23,667 bases of DNA from DASYQD01 sp036005845 (GTDB lineage: Bacteria; Acidobacteriota; Thermoanaerobaculia; Multivoradales; JAIOJS01). The stretch spans positions 1 through 23,667 of the forward strand of contig DASYQD010000177.1 in NCBI GenBank assembly GCA_036005845.1, read 5' to 3'. Below, piece by piece: positions 7,231 through 14,908 of the stretch (the first letter of the stretch is position 1; each line of letters begins with the position of its first letter). The notes below the pieces were generated by a model, which worked only from the letters and a program-made list of their open reading frames with translations, ran no database searches and had not been told where the DNA came from. A program made the translations under genes and the position numbers.

Positions 7231-7827
7231 CTATTCGCTGCCGGCCTTGCGTTGCGTCGAGCGCTTCTTCGCCGCGGCGGGCGGCTTGGTGGGCGCCTGT
7301 CCCCTGCCGGTGGGCTTAGTGGGCGGCTTCTTGGGTGCTTTGGCTGCCGGCTTGGCGGTCTTCTTCGCCGGCTTCTCCTCGCCCTCGGCCTCTTCGCCCT
7401 CGGCGGCCGCGGCCTTGCCCTTGCCCTTCGTAGGCTTCTCGGCCTTGGCCTTCTTGTCGGTGCCGGCGAGCTGGTAGTCGACCCACTCGAGGAACGCCAT
7501 CTCGGCGCCGTCCCCGGGTCGCGGCCCGAGCTTGAGGATGCGCAGGTAGCCGCCGTTGCGCTCCTGGAAGCGCGGCGCCACCTCGTCGAACAGCTTCTTC
7601 ACCAGCTCGCGCTGGGCGAGCCAGCGGCGCACCTGGCGGCGGGCGTCGACGGTGCCGCGCTTGCCCTTGGTGACGATCTTCTCGGCGATCGGCCGCAGCT
7701 CCTTGGCCTTCATCAGCGTGGTGCGGATGCGGCCGCTCTCCACCAGCGAAGCGAGCTGGTTGCGGAACATCGCCTGGCGGTGCTCCGTGGTGCGGCCGAG
7801 CTTGCGGCCCTTGACGTTGTGGCGCAT
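7231..7827 (-). CDS. rplQ: 50S ribosomal protein L17 with long C-terminal extension
   Basis: L17 of the large subunit, near the polypeptide exit region, last gene of the operon. The conserved core is residues 1 to about 121 (MRHNVKGRKLGRT at the start, then RRWLAQRELVKKLFDEVAPRF and GGYLRILKLG). Bacterial L17 is usually about 115-130 aa. This one is 198 aa because of a tail of roughly 77 residues rich in Lys, Ala, Pro, Glu and Gly, with no recognisable fold and likely disordered. The start ATG at 7827 is fixed by the family's N-terminus. It follows rpoA after 30 bases and precedes the operon terminator, as in the classical alpha operon. Confidence 0.98.
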   Translation of the reverse strand: MRHNVKGRKLGRTTEHRQAMFRNQLASLVESGRIRTTLMKAKELRPIAEKIVTKGKRGTVDARRQVRRWLAQRELVKKLFDEVAPRFQERNGGYLRILKLGPRPGDGAEMAFLEWVDYQLAGTDKKAKAEKPTKGKGKAAAAEGEEAEGEEKPAKKTAKPAAKAPKKPPTKPTGRGQAPTKPPAAAKKRSTQRKAGSE

Positions 7828-7857
7828 GACTGCGACTCCCTCTCTGCCGCCGCGGCA

Positions 7858-8832
7858 TCAGACCGCGCTGCGGCCCTCGCCGACGTCCATGCCGAGTTGC
7901 AGCCCCAGGCGGCCGAGGGCCTCCTGCAGCTCCTCGAGCGACTTGCGGCCGAAGCCCTTGGCCTCGAGCATGTCGCGCTCGCTCTTCAGGACGAGGTCGC
8001 GCACGGTGTGGATGTTGGCGTTCTTCAGCGTGTTGACCGAGCGCACCGAGAGCTCGAGCTCGTCGACGCTCTTGGCGAGCTGCGCCTCGACCTCGGGCGA
8101 CAGGTTGCGGTCCTGGCCGCTGCCCAGCGACGGCGCCGTCTTCTCGGTGACCATGAAGATGGTCAGGTGCTCCTGCAGCAGCTGCGCCGCGAGCGACACC
8201 GCGTCCTCGGGCGACACCGTGCCGTTGGTCCACACCTCGAGGACGAGGCGCTCGTAGTCGGTGGCGCGGCCGAGGCGGGCCGACTCGACCTTGTAGTTGA
8301 CGCGGCGCACCGGGCTGTGCACGGAGTCGACCGGGATCCAACCGATCCCCATCGACTCGTCGAAGTTCTTCTCGGCGGAGACGTAGCCGCGGCCCCAGCC
8401 GACCTTCGCCTGCAGCTTGAAGTGGCCTTCCTCGTTGACGGTGCCGATGGGGGCCTCGGCGTCGACGATCTCGAGGTGCGGGTCGGCGCCGAAGCTCTCG
8501 GCCTTGACCTCGCCCGCGCCCTTGGCGTCGATGGAGAGGAAGCGCGGCTCCTCGCCGTGCATGCGGATGGCCATCTGCTTGAGGTTGAGGATGATGTCGG
8601 TGACGTCCTCGACCACCCCGGGGATGGCGGAGAACTCGTGCAGCACGCCTTCGATCTGCACCGCGGTCACCGCGGCTCCCTCGATCGAGGAGAGCAGGAC
8701 CCGGCGCATGGCGTTGCCGACGGTGGTGGCGAAGCCGCGCTCGAACGGCTGGGCGACGAAGCGGCCGTAGCTCGGAGTCAGCGTGTCGGCGTCGACCTCG
8801 ACCCGCTGCGGGCGCTGGAAACCCTTCCACAT
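7858..8832 (-). CDS. rpoA: DNA-directed RNA polymerase subunit alpha
   Basis: A 324-aa alpha subunit of RNA polymerase. The N-terminal dimerisation and assembly domain (about 1-230) contains GNAMRRVLLSS (39-49). A short linker precedes the C-terminal domain (about 253-312), which binds UP elements and activators. Residues equivalent to E. coli R265 and N268 are R264 and N267 in VRSVN, and the helix-hairpin-helix region GFGRKSLEEL is intact. AGGAG (8847-8843) lies 10 bases before the ATG. The gap to rpsD (112 bases) is the widest in the operon and might carry extra control. Full length and ordinary. Confidence 0.98.
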   Translation of the reverse strand: MWKGFQRPQRVEVDADTLTPSYGRFVAQPFERGFATTVGNAMRRVLLSSIEGAAVTAVQIEGVLHEFSAIPGVVEDVTDIILNLKQMAIRMHGEEPRFLSIDAKGAGEVKAESFGADPHLEIVDAEAPIGTVNEEGHFKLQAKVGWGRGYVSAEKNFDESMGIGWIPVDSVHSPVRRVNYKVESARLGRATDYERLVLEVWTNGTVSPEDAVSLAAQLLQEHLTIFMVTEKTAPSLGSGQDRNLSPEVEAQLAKSVDELELSVRSVNTLKNANIHTVRDLVLKSERDMLEAKGFGRKSLEELQEALGRLGLQLGMDVGEGRSAV

Positions 8833-8900
8833 AGTGTGCGAGCTCCTAGGAAATGAGACGGGGACTAACTCTGAACGTTGAACGGGAAGATGCGGCAGCC

Positions 8901-8931
8901 GCGGCGCGGTGCGGGTGGCACGGCGCGCCGC
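8901..8931. promoter_or_regulatory. Inverted repeat in the rpsD-rpoA gap
   Basis: GCGGCGCG (8901-8908) and CGCGCCGC (8924-8931) form an 8-bp stem with a 15-base loop in the 112-base gap between rpsD and rpoA. No T-run follows on the minus strand, so it is not an obvious terminator. It may be an mRNA processing or attenuation hairpin that sets the level of rpoA relative to the ribosomal proteins. High GC makes chance stems common, so confidence is low. Confidence 0.35.
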
Positions 8932-8944
8932 AGCGCGGATCGGA

Positions 8945-9574
<630 letters not shown>

Positions 9575-9584
9575 TTCGATGCTC

Positions 9585-9606
9585 CTGTCTTAGACCTGTC
9601 TTAGAC
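9585..9606. repeat. 11-bp perfect tandem duplication at the rpsK stop codon
   Basis: Two identical 11-base units (9596-9606 and 9585-9595; minus strand GTCTAAGACAG). The first holds the last Val codon and TAA stop of rpsK. The end of the second provides the start of the Shine-Dalgarno of rpsD. Confidence 0.9.
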
Positions 9607-10014
9607 CCGGCGCCGCTTGCGCGGGCGGCAGCCGTTGTGCGGGATCGGGGTCACGTCCCGGATCGTCTTGATGTCGAGGCCATTGGCCTGCAGCGAGCGG
9701 ATCGCCGACTCGCGGCCGGCGCCCGGCCCGGTGACCAGCACGTCGACGGTGCGCATGCCCGCCTCGCGGGCGGCGACGCTGGCGTTCTGCGCCGCCATCT
9801 GCGCGGCGAAGGGCGTCCCCTTGCGCGAGCCCTTGAAGCCCACCTTGCCCGCCGACGACCAGCCCACGACGCCGCCTTCAGCGTCGGAGAGCGTGACGAT
9901 CGTGTTGTTGAAGGTGGCCTGGATGTGGGCCACCCCGTGCGGCACGATGCGCTTCTCCTTGCGCTTCGGCGCCTTCTTCTCTTTCTTGCCGCCTTCTGCT
10001 GCTGCCTTGGCCAT
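9601..10014 (-). CDS. rpsK: 30S ribosomal protein S11
   Basis: S11 (137 aa) sits on the platform of the 30S subunit near the E site and the Shine-Dalgarno/anti-Shine-Dalgarno helix. The core begins at about residue 22 (RIVPHGVAHIQATFNNTIVTLSD) and ends with the conserved DVTPIPHNGCRPRKRRRV. The first 20 or so residues are Ala/Lys/Glu-rich, longer than the short N-terminus of E. coli S11 but common in other phyla. ATG at 10014. It lies between rpsM (18-base gap) and rpsD (26-base gap), the usual alpha-operon order. Confidence 0.98.
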   Translation of the reverse strand: MAKAAAEGGKKEKKAPKRKEKRIVPHGVAHIQATFNNTIVTLSDAEGGVVGWSSAGKVGFKGSRKGTPFAAQMAAQNASVAAREAGMRTVDVLVTGPGAGRESAIRSLQANGLDIKTIRDVTPIPHNGCRPRKRRRV

Positions 10015-10032
10015 GGATTGCTCTGCGCTCCC

Positions 10033-10416
10033 TTACTTCTTCGTCGCCTTCTTCTTGCCGGCGACGGCCGAGCCGCGCGGGCCCTTGCGGGTGCGCGAGT
10101 TGGTATGCGTACGCGGACCGCGCACCGGCAGGCCACGACGGTGGCGCTGCCCGCGATAGCTGCCGATCTCCATCAGCCGCTTGATGTTCTGGGAGGTCTC
10201 CTTGCGCAGGTCGCCCTCCACGCGGCCTTCGTCCTGGATCACCTTGCGGAGGCGCCGCGCCTCGTCCTCGGTGAGGTCCTTGACCCGCGTCGTCTCGGCC
10301 ACCTCGGCCTTGCCGAGGATGGTGCGCGAGCGCGACGGACCGATGCCGTAGATGTAGGTGAGGCCCACCCACACCATCTTGTTCTGCGGAAGATCCACCC
10401 CGGCGATACGTGCCAT
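10033..10416 (-). CDS. rpsM: 30S ribosomal protein S13
   Basis: S13 (127 aa) forms the head of the small subunit, contacts the 50S subunit (bridge B1) and reaches P-site tRNA with its basic tail. The N-terminus MARIAGVDLPQNK, the helix-hairpin-helix YIYGIG, and the C-terminal segment RGLPVRGPRTHTNSRTRKG are typical; the tail ends in GKKKATKK. ATG at 10416 is preceded by AGGAG about six bases upstream. It follows rpmJ by 16 bases. Confidence 0.98.
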   Translation of the reverse strand: MARIAGVDLPQNKMVWVGLTYIYGIGPSRSRTILGKAEVAETTRVKDLTEDEARRLRKVIQDEGRVEGDLRKETSQNIKRLMEIGSYRGQRHRRGLPVRGPRTHTNSRTRKGPRGSAVAGKKKATKK

Positions 10417-10432
10417 GACTAGCTCCTACTCC

Positions 10433-10546
10433 TCAGCCTTGCCGCTGCTTGTGCTTCGGGTTTTCACAGATCACCCGCACGACGCCGGCGCGGCGGATGA
10501 TCTTGCACTTGGGGCAGATCCGTTTGACCGATGCGCGCACCTTCAT
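10433..10546 (-). CDS. rpmJ: 50S ribosomal protein L36, zinc-binding type
   Basis: A 37-aa protein beginning MKVRASVKRICPKCK and ending KHKQRQG, encoded between infA and rpsM on the minus strand. It is the smallest bacterial ribosomal protein and binds 23S rRNA near the peptidyl-transferase region. The zinc ligands of the C+ form are all present: C11, C14, C27 and H32. ATG at 10546 and TGA at 10435-10433. Position between infA and rpsM is the standard context. Confidence 0.97.
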   Translation of the reverse strand: MKVRASVKRICPKCKIIRRAGVVRVICENPKHKQRQG

Positions 10547-10570
10547 GATCCGTTCCTTTCGCTCCGTCGA

Positions 10571-10819
10571 TCAACGCAGCCGGTAGACGATCCGGCCGCG
10601 GGTGAGGTCGTAGGGGGACAGCTCGACGAGCACTTTGTCGCCGGGCAGGATGCGGATGAAGTGCTTGCGCATCTTGCCCGAGATGTGGGCGAGCACCTGG
10701 TGCTTGTTCTCGAGGGCCACCCGGAACATCGCGTTCGGGAGGTTCTCGACCACCGTCGCCTCGACCTCGATCGCCTCTTCCTTCTTCGACAAGCTCGCGT
10801 TCCCCTTTGCCATGGTCAT
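10571..10819 (-). CDS. infA: Translation initiation factor IF-1
   Basis: IF-1 is an OB-fold protein that occupies the 30S A site during initiation. The diagnostic core EEAIEVEATVVENLPNAMF, HISGKMRKHFIRILPGDKV and ELSPYDLTRGRIVYR is complete. Two ATGs compete. ATG 10819 overlaps the map stop (TGATG, one shared base) and has a weak AGGCGG 10 bases upstream, giving 82 aa. ATG 10813 gives 80 aa beginning MAKGN, nearer the usual MAK start. I list the longer form because of the coupling signature. Either version has about 8-10 extra N-terminal residues relative to the 72-aa E. coli protein. Confidence 0.96.
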   Translation of the reverse strand: MTMAKGNASLSKKEEAIEVEATVVENLPNAMFRVALENKHQVLAHISGKMRKHFIRILPGDKVLVELSPYDLTRGRIVYRLR

Positions 10820-11586
10820 CAAACGGCGACCGCCTGTGCCGGGAAACCCAGCACTCGGGGCCCGCGGTCGGTGACCGCCACCGAATACTCGAAGTGCGCC
10901 GACAACGAACCGTCGGCGGTACGCGCAGTCCAGCCGTCGGCGTCCATGCGGACGTCGTGGCCGCCGGCGTTGACCATCGGCTCGATCGCTAGAACCATTC
11001 CGGGCTTCAGTTTCATTCCCTTGCCGGGGTCCCCGAAGTTGGGCACCTGAGGGTCCTCGTGCAGCGAGGTGCCGACGCCGTGGCCGACGAACTCGCGCAC
11101 CACGGAGAAGCCGTTCGCCTCGACGTGCCGCTGCACGGCGCTGCCGATGTCCTGCAGGCGGTTCTTCGGCCGCACCTGCTGCACCGCCAGCTCGAGCGCT
11201 TCCTGGGTGACGCGCAGCAGCCTCGCCGCCTGTTCGCTGACCTTGCCGACGGCGAAGGTGCGGGCGGCGTCGCCGTAGTAGCCCTTGTAGAGCACCCCGC
11301 AGTCGATGCCGACGATGTCGCCATCCGCGAGGGTGCGGTCGTTGGGGATGCCGTGCACGATGACGTCGTTGATCGAGGTGCAGAGCGTGGCCGGATAGCC
11401 CTTGTAGTGCAGGAAGGCCGGCACGCCGCCGCGGGAGCGGATCTCGCGCTCGGCGAAGCGGTCGAGCTGGCGCGTCGTCACGCCCGGCGCGATCATCGCG
11501 CCGAGGCCGTCGAGCACGTGGTGGACGATGCGGTTCGCCTCGTCCATCAGCTCCAGCTCGCCAGGGGTCTTGAGCACCACGGTCAT
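10819..11586 (-). CDS. map: Methionine aminopeptidase, type I
   Basis: A cytosolic metallo-aminopeptidase (255 aa) that removes the initiator Met from nascent proteins with small second residues, working at the ribosome exit. The pita-bread metal ligands are all present: D95 (IDCG), D106 (GDAART), H169 (GHGVG), E202 (IEPM) and E233 (HFEYSV); H79 matches the substrate-contacting His of the E. coli enzyme. There is no type II insertion and no N-terminal zinc-finger extension, so this is type Ia-like. Start ATG 11586 has a strong GAGGAGG just upstream that overlaps the adk stop codon. The adk-map-infA order inside the operon is common outside the gammaproteobacteria. Confidence 0.97.
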   Translation of the reverse strand: MTVVLKTPGELELMDEANRIVHHVLDGLGAMIAPGVTTRQLDRFAEREIRSRGGVPAFLHYKGYPATLCTSINDVIVHGIPNDRTLADGDIVGIDCGVLYKGYYGDAARTFAVGKVSEQAARLLRVTQEALELAVQQVRPKNRLQDIGSAVQRHVEANGFSVVREFVGHGVGTSLHEDPQVPNFGDPGKGMKLKPGMVLAIEPMVNAGGHDVRMDADGWTARTADGSLSAHFEYSVAVTDRGPRVLGFPAQAVAV

Positions 11587-11593
11587 CGCCTCC

Positions 11594-12238
11594 TCAGGCC
11601 AGGCTCCCGGCCGTCTCGCGCGCGGCGCAGGCCGCCGCCGCTGCCGCCGGCTGCAGCGCGGCGAGCACCGCGTCGGCGACTGCCTCGACCGCGCGATGGC
11701 CGTCGATCTGCCGCAGCAGGCAGCGCTGCCGGTAGTACTCGACGAGCGGCGCCGTCTTCTGCTCGTAGATGCGAAGCCGCTCGCGCACCACCGCGGGCCG
11801 GTCGTCGCTGCGGCCGCACTCCTGGGCGCGGCCGCTCATGCGGCGCACCAGCTCCTCCGCGGGCACCTCGAGGAAGACGGCGGCGTCGAGCGACTCGCCG
11901 CGCTGGCGCAGGATCTCCTCGAGCGTCGCGGCCTGTGCCAGGTTGCGCGGATAGCCGTCGAGCAGGAAGCCGGGCCGCGCATCGGCCTCCGCCAGCCGCG
12001 CGCGCACGATGTCCGCCGTCGTCGCGTCGTCGACCAGCTCGCCGCGGGCGAGGATCGCCTCCACCTTGCGGCCGAGCTCGCTCTTGCCGGCGACCGCCTG
12101 GCGGAACATCTCGCCGGTCGAGATCGCCGGGACCCCCAGCCGCTCGGCGAGCAACGCCGCCTGCGTGCCCTTGCCGGCGCCGGGAGGGCCGAAGAGCAGG
12201 AGGCGGCGTGCGTGGCGCGTCTCAGCCGCGCCGGCCAC
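11594..12238 (-). CDS. adk: Adenylate kinase, short-LID form
   Basis: Adenylate kinase (214 aa) interconverts ATP + AMP and 2 ADP in the cytosol. P-loop GPPGAGKGT is at about residues 17-25, the AMP-binding segment includes STGEMFR (40-46), and LLDGYPRN (about 92-99) is the family signature. The LID is the short form (GRAQECGRSDDRPAVVRERL): the roughly 27-residue, often zinc-binding insertion of long-form bacterial enzymes is absent. The start is GTG at 12238 with GGAGG (12247-12243) four bases upstream, lying inside the end of secY (17-base overlap). The C-terminus carries an Ala-rich tail of about 20 residues beyond the usual end. Confidence 0.96.
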   Translation of the reverse strand: MAGAAETRHARRLLLFGPPGAGKGTQAALLAERLGVPAISTGEMFRQAVAGKSELGRKVEAILARGELVDDATTADIVRARLAEADARPGFLLDGYPRNLAQAATLEEILRQRGESLDAAVFLEVPAEELVRRMSGRAQECGRSDDRPAVVRERLRIYEQKTAPLVEYYRQRCLLRQIDGHRAVEAVADAVLAALQPAAAAAACAARETAGSLA

Positions 12239-13607
12239 GCAGCCTCCCCCGCTTCATGAAGCCTTCGTAGTTGCGCATCACCAGCTGGCTCTCCACCTGC
12301 TGCAGGAAGTCCATCGCCACGCCGATGACGATGAGCAGCGAGGTGCCGCCGAAGTAGAAGCTGATGCCCAGCCCCTGGGTGATGAACGCCGGCAGGAAGG
12401 CGTCGAGCGACGGCCCCACCCAGGGCAGCGACTCCACCTTGACGCCGGCGAGCAGGAATTCCGGCAGGATGGTCACCGCCGCCAGGTAGAGCGAGCCCAC
12501 CAGGGTGATGCGGGTGAGCACGGTGTCGATGTACTCCGCCGTGCGCTTGCCGGTGCGGATGCCGGGGATGAAGCCGCCGTACTTCCGCATGTTCTCGGCG
12601 AGGTCATTGGGGTTGAAGATGATCGAGACGTAGAAGTAGCTGAAGAAGACGATGGCGATGACCTGCAGCAGGTAGTAGGTCGGCTGCCCCCAGCGGATGT
12701 AGTCGGCGATGCTGACCGCGATGCGCGACTTGGGGAAGAACTGGCCGAGCGTCGTCGGCACCATCACCACCGAGCTGGCGAAGATCACCGGGATGACGCC
12801 GCCGGTGTTGACGCGCAGCGGCAGGTAGGTGCTCTGGCCGCCGTAGACCTTGCGCCCCATGACGCGCTTGGCGTATTGCACGGGGATGCGCCGCTGCGCC
12901 CGCTCCATGTAGACGATGAAGGCGACCACCACCAGCATGAAGCCGAAGAGCACCAGGACGGAGAGGATGTTGAGCTGGCCGTTGCGCACCTTGTTGAAGG
13001 TGTCGACGACGCCGCGCGGCAGGCCGACGATGATGCCGGCGAAGATGATCAGCGAGATGCCGTTGCCGATGCCGCGCTCGGTGATCTGCTCGCCCAGCCA
13101 CATGACGAAGACCGTGCCCGTGGTCAGCGTCAGGATGATCATCAGCCGGAAGCCCCAGCCGGGGTGGAGCACCAGCGAGGCGCCGCCGGGCGTCGGCGTC
13201 TTCTCGAGGAAGAAGGCGATGCCGAGCGCCTGCACGAACGAGATGACCACCGTGCCGTAACGCGTGTACTGGGTAATCTTGCGGCGGCCGAGCTCGCCCT
13301 CCTTGGAGAGCTTCTCGAGGTAGGGCCACACCACGGTCAGGAGCTGCAGGATGATCGAGGCGGTGATGTAGGGCATGATGCCGAGCGCGAACACCGCCAC
13401 CCGCGACAGGCTGCCGCCGGTGAAGGTGTTGACGAAGCCCAGCATCGTCCCCTCGCTCGACTTGATGAACTCGAGCAGGGCCTTGGAGTTCACGCCCGGG
13501 CTGGGGATGAAGCACCCCACCCGGTACACCGCCAGCATGAGGAAGGTGAACGTCAGGCGCTTCCGCAGGTCCGGAATCGCGAAGATGTTCCGGAAGCTCT
13601 CGATCAC
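12222..13607 (-). CDS. secY: Protein translocase subunit SecY
   Basis: The channel subunit of the Sec translocon in the inner membrane (461 aa). Ten hydrophobic helices are visible at roughly 17-35, 70-94, 117-135, 153-171, 181-199, 214-234, 268-288, 311-331, 366-384 and 416-434. Conserved landmarks include the plug region after TM1, ERGIGNGIS (177-185), RRIPVQYAKR (239-248) and FYFGGTSLLI (417-426). The external loop between helices 9 and 10 is about 30 residues (about 386-415), longer than the roughly 10 of E. coli-type SecY. The GTG start at 13607 overlaps the rplO stop (GTGA). Confidence 0.98.
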   Translation of the reverse strand: MIESFRNIFAIPDLRKRLTFTFLMLAVYRVGCFIPSPGVNSKALLEFIKSSEGTMLGFVNTFTGGSLSRVAVFALGIMPYITASIILQLLTVVWPYLEKLSKEGELGRRKITQYTRYGTVVISFVQALGIAFFLEKTPTPGGASLVLHPGWGFRLMIILTLTTGTVFVMWLGEQITERGIGNGISLIIFAGIIVGLPRGVVDTFNKVRNGQLNILSVLVLFGFMLVVVAFIVYMERAQRRIPVQYAKRVMGRKVYGGQSTYLPLRVNTGGVIPVIFASSVVMVPTTLGQFFPKSRIAVSIADYIRWGQPTYYLLQVIAIVFFSYFYVSIIFNPNDLAENMRKYGGFIPGIRTGKRTAEYIDTVLTRITLVGSLYLAAVTILPEFLLAGVKVESLPWVGPSLDAFLPAFITQGLGISFYFGGTSLLIVIGVAMDFLQQVESQLVMRNYEGFMKRGRLRGRRG

Positions 13608-14041
13608 GAGGCTTGCTCCTGGCAGCTGCCGCCGGCCGCCTCGATCTTCTGGCGCGCCGAACGGCTGAACTTGTGGGCGACGACGGTGAGCGACTTCTTG
13701 ATCTCGCCGTCGCCGAGCACCTTGACGAGGGCGCCGCTGCGCACCAGGCCACGCTCGGCCAGCGACTGCGGGTTGACCTCGCGGTCGAAGTCGCCGAGCT
13801 GGCTCAAGTTCACCACCGAGTAGGAGGTCTTGAACAAGTTGGTGAACCCGCGCTTGGGGACGCGGCGGATGAGGGTCATCTGGCCGCCCTCGAAGCCGGT
13901 CTGCCGGGCGTAGCCGGAGCGCGACTTCTGGCCCTTGTGGCCCTTGCCGGCGGTCTTGCCCAGCCCCGAGCCGGGACCGCGGCCCACCCGCTTCTTGCTG
14001 TGCTTGCTTCCCTTCGCCGGGGTTAGCTCATGGAGTTTCAT
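13604..14041 (-). CDS. rplO: 50S ribosomal protein L15
   Basis: L15 (145 aa) is a late-assembling large-subunit protein. The Gly/Lys/Arg-rich N-terminal segment (KKRVGRGPGSGLGKTAGKGHKGQ, residues 17-39), the GFEGGQMTLIRRVPKRGF segment and the C-terminal globular part match the family. ATG 14041 shares one base with the rpmD stop (TAATG), and its own stop overlaps secY by four bases, so rpmD, rplO and secY are tightly coupled. Confidence 0.98.
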   Translation of the reverse strand: MKLHELTPAKGSKHSKKRVGRGPGSGLGKTAGKGHKGQKSRSGYARQTGFEGGQMTLIRRVPKRGFTNLFKTSYSVVNLSQLGDFDREVNPQSLAERGLVRSGALVKVLGDGEIKKSLTVVAHKFSRSARQKIEAAGGSCQEQAS

Positions 14042-14268
14042 TAGTCCTGTCCTCGACGATCTGCACCATCCGGAACGATGCGAACCAGGTGCTGGATCTT
14101 GGCCACCGCGCCGCGCACGGCGGGAGTGTCCTGGCGTTCCACGGTGTGGCGGATGCGCCGCAAGCCGAGGCTCTTCAACACCTCGCGTTGCGTGCGCGGA
14201 AAGCCGATGCCGCTGCGGACCTGCTGGATCTTCAACATCTTCTTCGCGCTGCCCTTCTTCGCCGTCAT
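14041..14268 (-). CDS. rpmD: 50S ribosomal protein L30
   Basis: L30 (75 aa; usual bacterial length about 58-62). The conserved core starts at about residue 12 (LKIQQVRSGIGFPRTQREVLKSLGL) and includes the HTVERQDTPAVRGAVAKIQHLVRIV end. The extra length comes from a short Lys-rich N-terminus and about six basic/acidic residues at the end. An inner ATG at residue 11 could give a family-length protein, but the ATG at 14268 is favoured because it lies 10 bases after the rpsE stop with AAGGA between. Confidence 0.96.
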   Translation of the reverse strand: MTAKKGSAKKMLKIQQVRSGIGFPRTQREVLKSLGLRRIRHTVERQDTPAVRGAVAKIQHLVRIVPDGADRRGQD

Positions 14269-14278
14269 GACTCAGTCC

Positions 14279-14908
14279 TTAGTCGGTCACCTGCGGGTTG
14301 ACCGCCGGCTCGGCCACCGCTGCGGCGGCCGAGGCGGGAGCCGCGGCGCGCTCCGAGGCCGGCTTCTCGGCCGACGCCTTCTCAGCCGACGCCTTCTCAG
14401 CCGACGGCTTCTCGGTCGAGGCGGGGCGCTCGAGGCCGCGCATGCCGTAGACGTCGCCCTCCGAACGCAGGAGGCCGAGCGCCGCGAAGGTGGCCTTGAC
14501 GACGTTGTGCGGGTTGGTGGTGCCCAGCGACTTGGTGAGGATGTCCTGGATTCCGGCGCACTCCATCACCGCGCGCACCGCGCCGCCGGCGATGACGCCG
14601 GTGCCGGCCGAGGCGGGCTTGATGAGCACGCGGCCGGCGCCGTACCGCCCGATCACCTCGTGCGGCACCGTGCTGCCCTTGCGCGGCACGGTGACGAGGT
14701 TCTTCTTGGCGATGTCGATCCCCTTGCGGATGGCCAGCGGCACCTCGCGCGCCTTGCCGGCGCCGAAGCCGACGCGGCCCTTGCCGTCGCCGATCACCAC
14801 CAGGGCCGAGAACGAGAAGTTCTTGCCGCCCTTCACCACCTTGGTGACGCGGTTGATGTTGACGACCTGCTCGTAATACTCGGAATCCGAGTCGAACTCG
14901 CGATTCAT
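14279..14908 (-). CDS. rpsE: 30S ribosomal protein S5 with repetitive C-terminal tail
   Basis: S5 (209 aa) lies at the mRNA entry side of the 30S subunit and contributes to decoding accuracy. The N-terminal double-stranded-RNA-binding-like domain (YEQVVNINRVTKVVKGGKNF onward) and the C-terminal domain (up to about residue 158) are standard. Beyond that, about 50 residues rich in Ala, Ser, Glu, Lys and Pro form a tail with four copies of a five-residue unit (S-A/T-E-K-A/P) encoded by a 15-bp tandem repeat. Bacterial S5 is usually about 165-175 aa. ATG 14908 shares one base with the rplR stop (TAATG). Confidence 0.98.
   Translation of the reverse strand: MNREFDSDSEYYEQVVNINRVTKVVKGGKNFSFSALVVIGDGKGRVGFGAGKAREVPLAIRKGIDIAKKNLVTVPRKGSTVPHEVIGRYGAGRVLIKPASAGTGVIAGGAVRAVMECAGIQDILTKSLGTTNPHNVVKATFAALGLLRSEGDVYGMRGLERPASTEKPSAEKASAEKASAEKPASERAAAPASAAAAVAEPAVNPQVTD
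14361..14420. repeat. 15-bp tandem repeat, four units, in rpsE tail
   Basis: Four adjacent 15-base units (14361-14375, 14376-14390, 14391-14405, 14406-14420). The two middle units are identical and the outer ones differ at a few bases. In frame they encode four copies of the pentapeptide S-A/T-E-K-A/P. Confidence 0.92.

Noticed and set aside
3664..8856. A very long plus-strand open frame (about 1730 codons) spanning the kinase, EF-G paralogue, rplQ and rpoA
   Set aside because: Its product is Arg/His/Ala/Gly-rich with no domain, it crosses four conserved genes in other frames, and high GC removes stop codons from antisense frames.
12009..13823. A long plus-strand open frame of about 600 codons antisense to adk, secY and rplO
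   Set aside because: It is the antisense shadow of conserved genes, with Asp/His/Glu-rich low-complexity translation and no start signal.
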